Position numbers and translations under genes: made by a program. A stretch of 64,000 bases of DNA from Fusibacter ferrireducens. GTDB lineage: Bacteria > Bacillota > Clostridia > Peptostreptococcales > Acidaminobacteraceae. Positions 53,152-61,845 of this stretch are shown here, one piece after another (the first letter of the stretch is position 1; each line of letters begins with the position of its first letter). The DNA is taken from NCBI RefSeq assembly GCF_015352425.1, contig NZ_JADKNH010000010.1, positions 156,131 through 220,130 of the forward strand. The letters are read 5' to 3'. The notes beneath the pieces were generated by a model. It did not search any database. It saw only the letters and a program-made list of their open reading frames with translations, and was not told the DNA's origin.

Positions 53152-55386
53152 TCATCTAACCCCTTCTCTAATAATTGTTGATTGGATTATTGCCATTTTA
53201 TCTTCAGCTTCTTTTAAAATATAGATCATTGAATCTAGATTCTTTGTAGGTTTTCTAATATCATGTTTGAATTTTTCCATACTTTTACTTAGTTCATCTA
53301 TTGAATTTTCAACAGATTTTAATTTGGATTTTAATATGTCTGAACTAGTTTTATCAATACTTTTATTCGCCACACTTTTTTGATGTGCAATCCTCTTTTT
53401 CTTATCAAATAAATTAATAAGGTTTTTTGAAACATTTATAAATGCTGCAAGCACAGCTAGTCCAATTACTAAAGGTCCACCCGCCAAAATAGCTGCGATA
53501 ACTCCACCTATTGCTACAACTACTTCTATAACGCCTTGCCAATTATCAACACCTTTCAACTTAAGGTCAGCAAAGCTTTCACGATTGAGAGAAGTACGTT
53601 TACTATAAACGTCTAGCAATTCATTCTCATACCGATTATGCTTTTCAATAACAGACTTTATATTTTCTTTGTAATCATTTAAAACATTATCTATGGATTT
53701 ATTCATTTTCCCATCTAACTCAACTAGAGAGTGTTCTAATATCTCTTCATATATTTCTTTAAAAACCTTTCCACTGATTTCTTTTTCAATTTCCAAATAT
53801 ATTTTTTCTCTAAGTTGTCTCTTGAAATTATCTATTTCTTTATTAATTGCATTTTGCAAATTTGTTTTTAATCCTATAATAGCTTCATCTAATTGATTTA
53901 CTGTACCTCGTCTAGTTTTATCTAGTAGTTTCTTCAAATCCCTCAGTTCACCATACACAGCAGTTATTGATGTTATAGTATCGCTTAATCGTACACTTAC
54001 CTTATTATAGTTTGACTTAATGATTTTAGATTTACATTCAGAAATAATATCATCTACAAGCCAGTTAGCAAATTGCTCTACTTGAGTTACTGAAAGTAGT
54101 TCATCGTGACGATGATACTTTTCAAGAAATTTTTCTTGTGCCTTTAGAAAAGCCTCCTGAGTGTTTTTCCCAACCGATAGAAAAGCTGGATAAGCAGTGA
54201 GCACCTTATTTTTGGAATAATGATTGCCTAAATTTTCCTTCATTATCGTTTCTAATTCTACCAGACTGTTTTCCTCATCTTCATTGATTAATCTAGGTCT
54301 AAGTTGCTGATGATTCTTCACTCTCTTATTGTATATGGAATAAACCTCTGTATGTTGCCCTAAATGTTTCTTAATTTTCTGGAGGGTGCCATTATTATCG
54401 TTTCCATTTTGGGGAGGTGCTGCCTTATTAGTAATGTAGAACACAATATGAGCCTTTTGAACAGCCGAATTAATCTCATGCATAACCAAATCTTCTTTAC
54501 CTTCAATTCCTGGTAAATCTAATAATGCAAAACTTTGATTTTTTCGCGAAAAATTATATGATATCACATCTCTAGTATAATCCGATTGTCCATCTCCAAT
54601 AATCGCACCATCAGAGAGGAGTAATATTTCTTCATTTAGTTGATCTAGTGTTTCTTTAAACTTAAGACTAATTTTTTCCATTTTCTCAAGTTCTAAATTC
54701 ATTTCTTTACTTCTTAAATCAATCTCTATTTCAAGTTCATCACATTGTGAAATTAAATTATTTAAAGTGAACGAACTATTTTGGATACTGTTCTTTAAAT
54801 CCCATAACATTTGTTGTTCTTTAAGAATTCCAATAATATAACGAAAGAAGTTTAACACTGATGATTTTTTCTTTTCATTTATGAGATTTTCTACTTCTGT
54901 CATTTCTTCTTCAAAACACTGAATATTCTTTTCAATTTCACAAATGTCTATCTTAAGTAAATCAACTTTTTCATTTAAGTTCTTAACCTCAAGACTGTAC
55001 CCCTCATTAATTCCTTCCATCAACTTACAATGCGTGGCAAAGTTCTCTTCAATATCAATTATTTCATGTTTTTTTAAGTCAAAAGCTTCTCTTTCACTTA
55101 CTTTAGTGGGTTCATCCAAGAGAATTCTCAAAGTTTCAATCAAAGTTGATTTACCTGCATTTGTTTCTCCATAGAAAGCTATATTGAAAACATCCCACTC
55201 AGCATTTTCATTTAATGATTCTAGTTCTAAACTTAACTTTGATTTCATTTCTTCTAACCGAGTTATTGCCTGTTCTAGCGCATTATGATCAACATCAGCA
55301 TATTTTTTTGATTTAAATGCATCAATAATACTTTCTATTTCATGTGTAACTTTCTTATATATTTCGCTAGGAGTCCCAATTTTCAA
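53152..55386 (-). CDS. LeoBC-like dynamin-family GTPase
   Basis: A 744-residue large GTPase. G1 is FYGETNAGKST near residues 71-81, G3 is LLDLPGIEGKED near 297, and VYSIYNKRVKN near 355 is a G4-like segment. Long coiled-coil regions lie between G1 and G3, which is unusual, and again in the C-terminal half. A hydrophobic hairpin (VVAIGGVIAAILAGGPLVIG) near residues 630-650 could insert in the membrane. It is the first gene of a two-gene operon with the LeoA-like protein, the order of the Eleos system. Family placement is by architecture and pairing. Confidence 0.72.
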   Translation of the reverse strand: MKIGTPSEIYKKVTHEIESIIDAFKSKKYADVDHNALEQAITRLEEMKSKLSLELESLNENAEWDVFNIAFYGETNAGKSTLIETLRILLDEPTKVSEREAFDLKKHEIIDIEENFATHCKLMEGINEGYSLEVKNLNEKVDLLKIDICEIEKNIQCFEEEMTEVENLINEKKKSSVLNFFRYIIGILKEQQMLWDLKNSIQNSSFTLNNLISQCDELEIEIDLRSKEMNLELEKMEKISLKFKETLDQLNEEILLLSDGAIIGDGQSDYTRDVISYNFSRKNQSFALLDLPGIEGKEDLVMHEINSAVQKAHIVFYITNKAAPPQNGNDNNGTLQKIKKHLGQHTEVYSIYNKRVKNHQQLRPRLINEDEENSLVELETIMKENLGNHYSKNKVLTAYPAFLSVGKNTQEAFLKAQEKFLEKYHRHDELLSVTQVEQFANWLVDDIISECKSKIIKSNYNKVSVRLSDTITSITAVYGELRDLKKLLDKTRRGTVNQLDEAIIGLKTNLQNAINKEIDNFKRQLREKIYLEIEKEISGKVFKEIYEEILEHSLVELDGKMNKSIDNVLNDYKENIKSVIEKHNRYENELLDVYSKRTSLNRESFADLKLKGVDNWQGVIEVVVAIGGVIAAILAGGPLVIGLAVLAAFINVSKNLINLFDKKKRIAHQKSVANKSIDKTSSDILKSKLKSVENSIDELSKSMEKFKHDIRKPTKNLDSMIYILKEAEDKMAIIQSTIIREGVR

Positions 55387-55502
55387 ATTATCATCTCCAT
55401 ATCATCTTCATCAGTGTAATTGAATAATCTACTATATGTCGGTTTATTATTGTTCATTAAATAAAGGTATTTATTTACATATGATACTTCAAATATACAC
55501 TA

Positions 55503-55558
55503 AAAAAAGAGCCAAATCAAAAGTACTTTAATGCGTACTCTCAATTTGACTCTTTTCT
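55503..55558 (-). terminator. Terminator of the integrase/MobC-like transcript
   Basis: The arms AAAAGAGTCAAATTGAGAGT and ACTTTTGATTTGGCTCTTTT are followed by a T run on the minus strand, 22 bases behind the MobC-like gene. Confidence 0.8.
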
Positions 55559-55579
55559 TAAAATACATTCAAAACTTAT

Positions 55580-55924
55580 CTAATCAAAATGATTGATTCT
55601 TCCAGTTTCTTTGGTAACTAATTCATACAACTCTTTAAACATAATCTGATTTTTATCGATTACAACAGCAATTTCTTCAGTGATGTTTGATTGTAAAGCA
55701 TTCTGCAGTTCTCTTGTGATATTCCTTATCTCCAATGCCAACTTATCACTTTTAAACTTACCTACACTGATATGAACCTCGGCATTCAAAACAGCATCTC
55801 TTAAGTAATCACCTTTAATCTCACCCGTTACTTTTATTCTCTTGTCAATTGTTTCAAACTCTTCATCGGTACATCTAAAAGCCAAGGTTCTAGGTCTATG
55901 TCGATTTCTATTTGGACAAGCCAT
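55580..55924 (-). CDS. MobC-like relaxosome/ribbon-helix-helix protein
   Basis: A 114-residue basic protein. The N-terminal half (TLAFRCTDEEFETIDKRIK then GDYLRDAVL) resembles MobC-type mobilisation proteins, with a ribbon-helix-helix DNA-binding pattern. The C-terminal half is helical. It starts one base behind the integrase stop. It may help a relaxase in transfer or act as a regulator; no relaxase gene is in the window. Confidence 0.62.
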   Translation of the reverse strand: MACPNRNRHRPRTLAFRCTDEEFETIDKRIKVTGEIKGDYLRDAVLNAEVHISVGKFKSDKLALEIRNITRELQNALQSNITEEIAVVIDKNQIMFKELYELVTKETGRINHFD

Positions 55925-55925
55925 A

Positions 55926-56993
55926 TCATCTCAGTTCCTTTCTGTATTCTTCATCTAGTTTATTAGCAATCTCAACTTGTTTATTGGGATATAGGTGTAC
56001 ATAAGTATTCAATGTGGTTTCTACTTTCTCATGTCCAAGCCTTTCAGCAATTGCTACTGGTGTAAATCCTAATTCTATCAAATGGCTACTGTGGCTATGA
56101 CGAAGATCATGTAGCCTGATTTTCTTAACACCGCTCTCTTTTACACCGCGTTTCATTTCACATGTGAGATAACCCTTAGTAAATCTAAAAATCCTATCTC
56201 CTTTTTTCAACTTATATAGTTTTGAAAAGTAATCTTCAAAGTCTGCAGCTAGAAACTCTGGTATACTAACGATTCTCTTACTCTTTGCAGTTTTCGGTTC
56301 TGTAATGACATCACGCTTGTCAAATCGCTGATAGGATTTACTTATTGAAATCGTCTTTTTCTCAGTATTGATATCTGCTCTTGTTAACGCCAATAGTTCA
56401 CCAATCCTCATTCCTGTCCAATACAAAGTAGTGAATGCTACATATGATTCTTGTTTATCCATAACAGCTTCCATGAAGGTATCAAACTCTTCCTTTGTCC
56501 AGAACTGCATATCTTCTGCATTACTTTTACCCATGCTGCCAGCCTTTTTACAGGGATTACTCTTAAGATCATAAAATCTCACTGCATGATTAAGTATTGC
56601 ACTTAATTGGTTATTGATTGTCTTAAGATAAGTCTCTGAATAGCCTTGTCTCATCAGTTCATTTTGCCATTTCCTAATTGTTGCCGCTTTAACGTCACTT
56701 ACGCGCATATTCTTGAAATATGGCAATACCTTTAAGTCAATGATATATTTCTTCGTCCGCATTGTATGCTCTTTTATCCTTGGCTCAATATCATCGTAGT
56801 ATACTTCGATAAAATCAGCAAAGTTCATTGTAAAATCGGCTTGATGTTGTGACAAATAGCTTCTTACCCATTCCTCCGCTTCCTTCTTCGTTCGGAATCC
56901 TCGCTTTGTTGAGTTTTTTACATTACCCTGCCAGTCTTTATAGTAATATTGAATTTTCCATTTACCTGTTTTTGCATCTTTTGTTGCTTTCAT
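55926..56993 (-). CDS. Tyrosine site-specific integrase
   Basis: A 355-residue tyrosine recombinase. An N-terminal AP2-like arm-binding domain (residues 1-50, KWKIQYYYKDWQGNVKNSTK) is followed by a SAM-like core-binding domain (about 55-150) and the catalytic domain. Active-site residues are visible: R in YWTGMRIGELLAL, HxxR in LHDLRHSHSSHL, H in LGHEKVETTLN and the tyrosine in TYVHLYP. The excisionase-like gene precedes it by 13 bases. It is typical of integrative conjugative and mobilisable elements of clostridia. The attachment sites were not identified. Confidence 0.93.
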   Translation of the reverse strand: MKATKDAKTGKWKIQYYYKDWQGNVKNSTKRGFRTKKEAEEWVRSYLSQHQADFTMNFADFIEVYYDDIEPRIKEHTMRTKKYIIDLKVLPYFKNMRVSDVKAATIRKWQNELMRQGYSETYLKTINNQLSAILNHAVRFYDLKSNPCKKAGSMGKSNAEDMQFWTKEEFDTFMEAVMDKQESYVAFTTLYWTGMRIGELLALTRADINTEKKTISISKSYQRFDKRDVITEPKTAKSKRIVSIPEFLAADFEDYFSKLYKLKKGDRIFRFTKGYLTCEMKRGVKESGVKKIRLHDLRHSHSSHLIELGFTPVAIAERLGHEKVETTLNTYVHLYPNKQVEIANKLDEEYRKELR

Positions 56994-57006
56994 AATCCGG
57001 TCTCCT

Positions 57007-57195
57007 TTATGAGTTTAAGCCATAATATTTTTCCTCAAAATACCTAATTGGTAACTTGCCAGAAATCACTAAGAAACCCTTTTCTTCAAGTTCCTTATTT
57101 AATCTTCTAATAATCCTGTAGCTATGGCTTACGCTTATATCAAGCATCGCTGAAATGTCTTCAGCTGAATAATAGATTTTCTTTACTTCAACCAT
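57007..57195 (-). CDS. Excisionase-like small HTH protein
   Basis: A 62-residue protein with a winged or simple helix-turn-helix (YYSAEDISAMLDISVSHSYR) of the type found in excisionases and directionality factors. It lies immediately upstream of the integrase gene, as xis normally does. GAGGTG precedes the ATG. Confidence 0.75.
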   Translation of the reverse strand: MVEVKKIYYSAEDISAMLDISVSHSYRIIRRLNKELEEKGFLVISGKLPIRYFEEKYYGLNS

Positions 57196-57378
57196 ATGAT
57201 TTCACCTCTTATATATCAGTTATAAAAATCACCCATATATCAGAGTAATAGCGCTATCTTCTGAACTCATACTATCTCTTCTGATAATTCCAGGCAATGT
57301 TTCGTTTATTTTTCCTTTTCCATAAAAATAGCCTTAATCCGATATTCGAAATTACTAATACCGTTAAAGGCTTTAACC

Positions 57379-59625
57379 TCATTCGAAAAATGAATGAGGT
57401 TTCTTTTGTTTTAAGAAAGCATTGATTTCACAATGTTCTTTCCCAAGCCTGCATTTAGGTAAAGCTTTTATAACGTCGTTATGATATTTACCTTTTGTGC
57501 TTGCCCTTGAATCCAATATTGAAATAACACCTGAGTCTGTTTCATTTCTTATGAGTCGACCTGCACCTTGCCTAAGCTTAATAAGCATTTGAGGAACTAA
57601 AACTTCTTTAACATAATCATCAGCCGTTTTATAACAGGTCCTTTCATAATCATTAAAAGGATCTGGTATTGGAAAGGGTAATTTTACTATAATCAAGTGT
57701 GAGAGAATATCACCTGGAATATTAACACCTTCCCACATGCTTCCGGTAGCAAACAGCACCCCGTTGCCACTAGCTTTGAATTCATCAAGTATATCTGATC
57801 GCCCTCTGGTCATCTGATATAGCGGAATTTCTGAAATTCTATTAGCTAGGCCCTGATAAACAAGTCTTAATGGTTTATATGATGTAAATAGTACTAATGC
57901 ATGACCATTTGACATCCTAATCAAATTTTCAATTTCATCTATCAAACCATCAATATACTGCTGATTATCATAATCAGGATAGATTGTGTTTTCTGAGATA
58001 TATAGAAGACAGTTCTCCTTGAAGTTGAAAGGACTGTCTTTACTGATTTCTTGAAGTTTTGTCATAGGAATTCTATTCATTCCAAGTTCATTTTTAATGT
58101 ACTTAAAATCGCCTTCTACAGCGATTGTTCCCGATGTCAAAATATATGACTTATCATTCAGCCACAAATCTTCTCCAAGTTCCTGACTTAAGGTTATCGG
58201 AACTGATGCAAGTATTGTCTGACCTTTTGAATATGGCATCTCCAGCCAATAGATGATATGACATCTATTGAATACCTTCATGTTTCTTAGAAGTCTTCTT
58301 ACATCTGATGCAAGCTTTCTATCTCTGTCATTTATAGCACGATGAATCTCTTCTAGATTAGTCGTGACTTGACTCAAGAGAACCCTGGCTCTCTGAGTGA
58401 TGAAGGTCTTATACTTTTCAGTTTCTTCTTCTTGGAGCTCTTTTGGAATTTGACAAATCAACTCATCAAAGAACTTATTACTGTAGATAATTCCCTCGTT
58501 GCAAAGGTTCATCAGTATTTTTTTCATTGTCGAATCATCATTCTTTGGCATAGCCTTTTTTAAGATTTTAATGATTTCACTTTGAGAGATTGAAGTGCCA
58601 TACATTTGATTAGCTGCATCCCTAAGTTTATGCGCTTCATCGATAACGACTTTATCATAGTCCGGAAACAAACCTGAAAGTCCTCGTCTTTTTCTGATGA
58701 CATCCGCCAAGAAATAATTGTGATTACAAATTTGGAGGTCATGCCCCGACTTTTTGGCTTTCTTCATATGTTTTTGGTATCTGCAGTTGCTTTGAATGCT
58801 ACAAGTCAAGCAGTTATTCAAGTTCACACAGATTTTCCTTCTATCGTAACCAGAAATACCCTCGATTTCATCAAGATCAATTCCATCGCTATTCATTAAT
58901 TTAGTAAGAGCAACATATTCACTCATTATTTTCTTGTCTGGATCAAGAGATTCAACATAGTCCTTGAGACGTCTTTCACAGAGGTAATTGTCTTTTCCTT
59001 TTCTCATAATACATGTAACTGGCCTTTCAATGATCCCATAAGCCAATAACATCTTTGAAATATCAGGTATATAATCCTTTATTATCGCTTTTTGAAGCTC
59101 AATGCTCGATGTTGAAATGATGATCGGCTTCATTTTACTTTTGGCATGAAACATCTTAAATACAATAGCAGCAACAAGATAGGCATGTGTCTTTCCGAGT
59201 CCCACTGGTATATCGCTCATAGAGATTTTTCCATTAGTCATTACTTGGTACATATGTTTTGATAGGTTCACTTGCTCCTGTCTTAATACATAACCGAAAT
59301 TTGTAAAAACTTTATTGAAAATATACTCAATCATCGCCAGTCCAGTTCTTGAGTAATCAGATCCAAATAAATCCGAAACTGCTATTTTAAGCGCAATCTC
59401 TCGATAGGAGCTTCGATCTATTTGCTTCTTTCTATGAAATAAATACTCTTGCTTTCCATTCATATAGTTCACCAGACGGTAAGTATAGGTCTTTCCTGTA
59501 AACTGCTCATACAGTAGGCAGTCCTTTAAAATAAATAATCCTTTTGATTCTTCAGTAATGATTTTTTTCTGCTTCAATATATTCAAAATACTCATCGTAT
59601 TTGTGTTAATTGGTATGCTGTCCAT
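57379..59625 (-). CDS. DinG-like superfamily 2 helicase of a mobile element
   Basis: A 748-residue DNA helicase related to DinG/XPD. Walker A is PVGLGKTHAY near residue 141, a cysteine cluster (YLCERRL, KICVNLNNCLTCSIQSNC) suggests a 4Fe-4S domain, the DEAH box is VVIDEAHKL, and motif VI is LRQGAGRLIRNETDSG. Such helicases are common in clostridial integrative elements and probably act in replication or repair of the element. ATG 59625 has GAGGATATC just upstream; the frame is open to a TTG at 59637. It is separated from the excisionase-like gene by 183 bases. Confidence 0.87.
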   Translation of the reverse strand: MDSIPINTNTMSILNILKQKKIITEESKGLFILKDCLLYEQFTGKTYTYRLVNYMNGKQEYLFHRKKQIDRSSYREIALKIAVSDLFGSDYSRTGLAMIEYIFNKVFTNFGYVLRQEQVNLSKHMYQVMTNGKISMSDIPVGLGKTHAYLVAAIVFKMFHAKSKMKPIIISTSSIELQKAIIKDYIPDISKMLLAYGIIERPVTCIMRKGKDNYLCERRLKDYVESLDPDKKIMSEYVALTKLMNSDGIDLDEIEGISGYDRRKICVNLNNCLTCSIQSNCRYQKHMKKAKKSGHDLQICNHNYFLADVIRKRRGLSGLFPDYDKVVIDEAHKLRDAANQMYGTSISQSEIIKILKKAMPKNDDSTMKKILMNLCNEGIIYSNKFFDELICQIPKELQEEETEKYKTFITQRARVLLSQVTTNLEEIHRAINDRDRKLASDVRRLLRNMKVFNRCHIIYWLEMPYSKGQTILASVPITLSQELGEDLWLNDKSYILTSGTIAVEGDFKYIKNELGMNRIPMTKLQEISKDSPFNFKENCLLYISENTIYPDYDNQQYIDGLIDEIENLIRMSNGHALVLFTSYKPLRLVYQGLANRISEIPLYQMTRGRSDILDEFKASGNGVLFATGSMWEGVNIPGDILSHLIIVKLPFPIPDPFNDYERTCYKTADDYVKEVLVPQMLIKLRQGAGRLIRNETDSGVISILDSRASTKGKYHNDVIKALPKCRLGKEHCEINAFLKQKKPHSFFE

Positions 59626-60082
59626 TGATATCCTCAACTTTCTTTTAGTATCGTTTTACTTAACAGCACAATTCCAAAGCAATATCTTTTGCTTCAGAAT
59701 TCTGCTGTTAAGCCTTTCATTTATTCATTCAAATAATTTTAATTAAGTATGTTTAGACGGTCACTGGCACTGACCACATAGAAACAGCTAAAGCCATTGG
59801 CTTCCAGACTAAAGCTGCATTCTCTCCTGGTTCTACAGAAGCTGCCATCCATACGATGAGTTAGGACTTGGCAGAAGTATCTTTAAATTTTCCCTTATGT
59901 GTCATGGCGAGTTATCAAAGCCACTTGATAATTTCAGCCCGATGTTATCGCTCAGATCAATCAGATCTTCACCGCGCATCTGCTCCGTCGCTTTCCTTTC
60001 GGACACAAGGTAACGTATCTAAAACACTTGTGATGAGTAGATAGACTGTCTACTATTTTTCAATGTTCATGGGGAAATAAAT
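59626..60082. other. Intergenic stretch with gene-like fragments, no intact gene
   Basis: The minus strand carries a 37-codon frame (YLVSERKATEQMRGEDLIDL onward) and the plus strand a 34-codon frame (VTGTDHIETAKAIGFQTKAA onward). Neither has a ribosome site or a recognised relative. They could be decayed element genes. Confidence 0.35.
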
Positions 60083-60116
60083 CCCCCTCACTTCTTAAGC
60101 CGAAAAAGTCAGGGGG
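60083..60116. promoter_or_regulatory. GC-rich inverted repeat, possible oriT or terminator
   Basis: CCCCCTCACTT and AAGTCAGGGGG pair at 10 of 11 positions around a 12-base loop, followed by GTGGGCG. It stands out in AT-rich DNA behind the sigma factor gene. No good T run follows on either strand, so a transfer origin is as likely as a terminator. Confidence 0.35.
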
Positions 60117-60132
60117 GTGGGCGAAAATATTT

Positions 60133-60567
60133 TTAGTTTTTGATCACTTTTTTTAATCGATTGAGTACCTTCTCTTTTCTATAAGAAATTGTCTTTCTAG
60201 GAACACCTGTTTCAGCAGACAACTCCCTTTCACTCTTCCCACAAAAAAACAGCTCATTGATAAGCCATTTTTCTTCTTCAGATAAAGTTGTCAATGCCTT
60301 TAGCAAACTCTCAATCATTACTCCTGTAATAACTTCATCTTCTAAACTTACAGGTTGTTCTACCATCTTGTTTTCTACTGGATATTCTGAACCAGACAAA
60401 GTTTCTAGAGACAACTCATGCTTTCTGCTTCGTTCATCTAAATAGCGTTCTCTGCGATCCATACGATAATAGGCAGTATAAACTTCTTCAGAAGTTTCAT
60501 ACAGTATCCCGTCAATTGGTATATAAAATGCTTTTCTTTCTTTTTTATTTTCATTTTTCTTATTCAT
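60133..60567 (-). CDS. Sigma-70-like region 4 protein of a mobile element
   Basis: A 144-residue protein. The first 40 residues (IDGILYETSEEVYTAYYRMD and RRERYLDERSRKH) resemble element-encoded sigma-like proteins of Tn916-type elements. The C-terminus has a region 4 helix-turn-helix (LTTLSEEEKWLINELFFCGK then SERELSAETGVPRKTISYRK). GGAGG precedes the ATG. Upstream lie a very short open frame with a strong ribosome site and two terminator-like hairpins, so expression may be attenuated. It probably controls genes of the element. Confidence 0.8.
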   Translation of the reverse strand: MNKKNENKKERKAFYIPIDGILYETSEEVYTAYYRMDRRERYLDERSRKHELSLETLSGSEYPVENKMVEQPVSLEDEVITGVMIESLLKALTTLSEEEKWLINELFFCGKSERELSAETGVPRKTISYRKEKVLNRLKKVIKN

Positions 60568-60618
60568 GTCGTAACCTCCAAATTTGAATTAATGTATTGT
60601 TAAGTTCAAATTCAAAAG

Positions 60619-60657
60619 TTACGGTCCACGAATAGGCCAAACATATTTTGTGACCAT
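60619..60657 (-). CDS. Putative 12-residue leader peptide
   Basis: ATG 60657 to TAA 60619 encodes MVTKYVWPIRGP. AAGGAGG at 60666-60672 is eight bases before the ATG, as strong a site as any in the window. The element sigma-like gene starts 52 bases later, and a terminator hairpin lies just upstream. A longer overlapping GTG frame (51 codons) also exists, so the assignment is tentative. Confidence 0.45.
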   Translation of the reverse strand: MVTKYVWPIRGP

Positions 60658-60683
60658 ATCCTACACCTCCTTGTTGAAGGCAA

Positions 60684-60712
60684 TAAAAAAAGCCACACAT
60701 AACTGTGCAGCT
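60684..60712 (-). terminator. Terminator-like hairpin upstream of the leader peptide
   Basis: On the minus strand AGCTGCAC and GTGTGGCT pair around AGTTAT and are followed by TTTTTTATT. Confidence 0.6.
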
Positions 60713-60782
60713 CACTAAATGCCTCCAACTCAAAAGTGTTCGGAGTCACTATTTAATTTTTATCACCATAATTCTGGGCATA

Positions 60783-60820
60783 AAGAAAGCCCCTGAGGAT
60801 GGATTTCATCTTCAAGGGCT
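60783..60820 (-). terminator. Second terminator-like hairpin
   Basis: On the minus strand AGCCCTTGAAGATG and CATCCTCAGGGGCT pair and are followed by TTCTTT, 70 bases before the hairpin at 60684-60712. Confidence 0.6.
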
Positions 60821-61179
60821 ACACTTTATTTTTAGTTTTTCTAAAATCATCACAAGAGCAGCAAAATCCTAGAATCTTGCTCAATATTAATATGAGCAAT
60901 CATCTCTTATATCTCTGCCACTCCAACGGTGGACTTTCACATTAGAAAAAATAATAACAAGGATTAATTAAAGGATATCAATCGCCACTTAATTATTCAA
61001 TACCATTTACTATCTTTTCTAATTTACTCCCACGTAATTCAAAAAGTTATTCTATTCCCAGTATGGTTAGCATATCAGTCACTAAATACCGTGTCAGTAC
61101 CAGACAAGTGCCTATTTGGTCCTAATTGAGTTCCATTTATGTATCACAAAGGTGCCAAATTAGTCTCAAAAAAGTTTCA
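60821..61179. other. AT-rich spacer, no gene seen
   Basis: Only an inverted repeat TTGCTCA-N9-TGAGCAA (60877-60899) was noticed. A promoter for the leader peptide and sigma-like gene may lie here, but none was clear. Confidence 0.45.
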
Positions 61180-61725
61180 TCATTGTACTTGTGATTTTTT
61201 GATATCAGGAATCACAAATCCCCATAGGATTACACCTAAAAGTGTAATTGCTTTTTTCTTGTCTCGAAAGAATGTCGATCTTGATATATTCATGCTTTCA
61301 AGTATTTCGCTTTCGCTATATTTCACAAACACCAAGTAAGATTTACTCAATATCTCATAATACTTCTCGCCGTCATTGGGATAATTCTTCAAGAGGACCA
61401 ATGCTCTATCGATTAGTTCTAAAATACTCTTGCTGTCCTCAATACTTTGTAGTCTACTTTCTATTCTTGCTTTATCCACTCTTGGATCAACATCAATTAA
61501 TGTATCAACAACATCGAAAAGTCTGCTTCCGCTGGACAGATAGCACTCTGCCTCCATTTCCATAATTGAGTTGCTCATTCGCCACATGACTTTTGAGTAC
61601 AGCTTCAATAGGAGCTTTGTATTATGATACATTTTGTCACTAAACAATGCTTCAAAATCATAAATCTTACCTAAGTCTTCGATAGATTTCTGTTTTTCAT
61701 CTTTTTCCTTCGCTTTCTCCAACAT
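61180..61725 (-). CDS. Hypothetical HTH protein of a mobile element
   Basis: A 181-residue, mostly helical protein not recognised as a named family. The C-terminal part (YSESEILESMNISRSTFFRD then KKKAITLLGVILWG) looks like a helix-turn-helix of the kind in phage ArpU or sigma-like late regulators. The start is uncertain: ATG 61725 has GAAGGTG close to it; a GTG at 61737 is in frame. It lies between the group II intron and the element sigma-like gene. Confidence 0.6.
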   Translation of the reverse strand: MLEKAKEKDEKQKSIEDLGKIYDFEALFSDKMYHNTKLLLKLYSKVMWRMSNSIMEMEAECYLSSGSRLFDVVDTLIDVDPRVDKARIESRLQSIEDSKSILELIDRALVLLKNYPNDGEKYYEILSKSYLVFVKYSESEILESMNISRSTFFRDKKKAITLLGVILWGFVIPDIKKSQVQ

Positions 61726-61845
61726 TATCACCTTCACACTCTCATATTTAATTCATACACTTCCAACTTTCTAATTCGTAGATTTTAGGGCCAGGGAAAG
61801 GGCTTATCTACATTTTATATCGAACGCATGTTCAGTGTCAATGTA

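Noticed and set aside
59760..59866. Plus-strand 34-codon frame (VTGTDHIETAKAIGFQTKAA onward)
   Set aside because: It starts directly behind a stop codon, has no start or ribosome site, and no recognised family.
60568..60720. 51-codon GTG frame overlapping the leader peptide and the start of the sigma-like gene
   Set aside because: GTG with a GGAGG is possible, but the composition looks unlike a protein and the frame overlaps the better supported short peptide.
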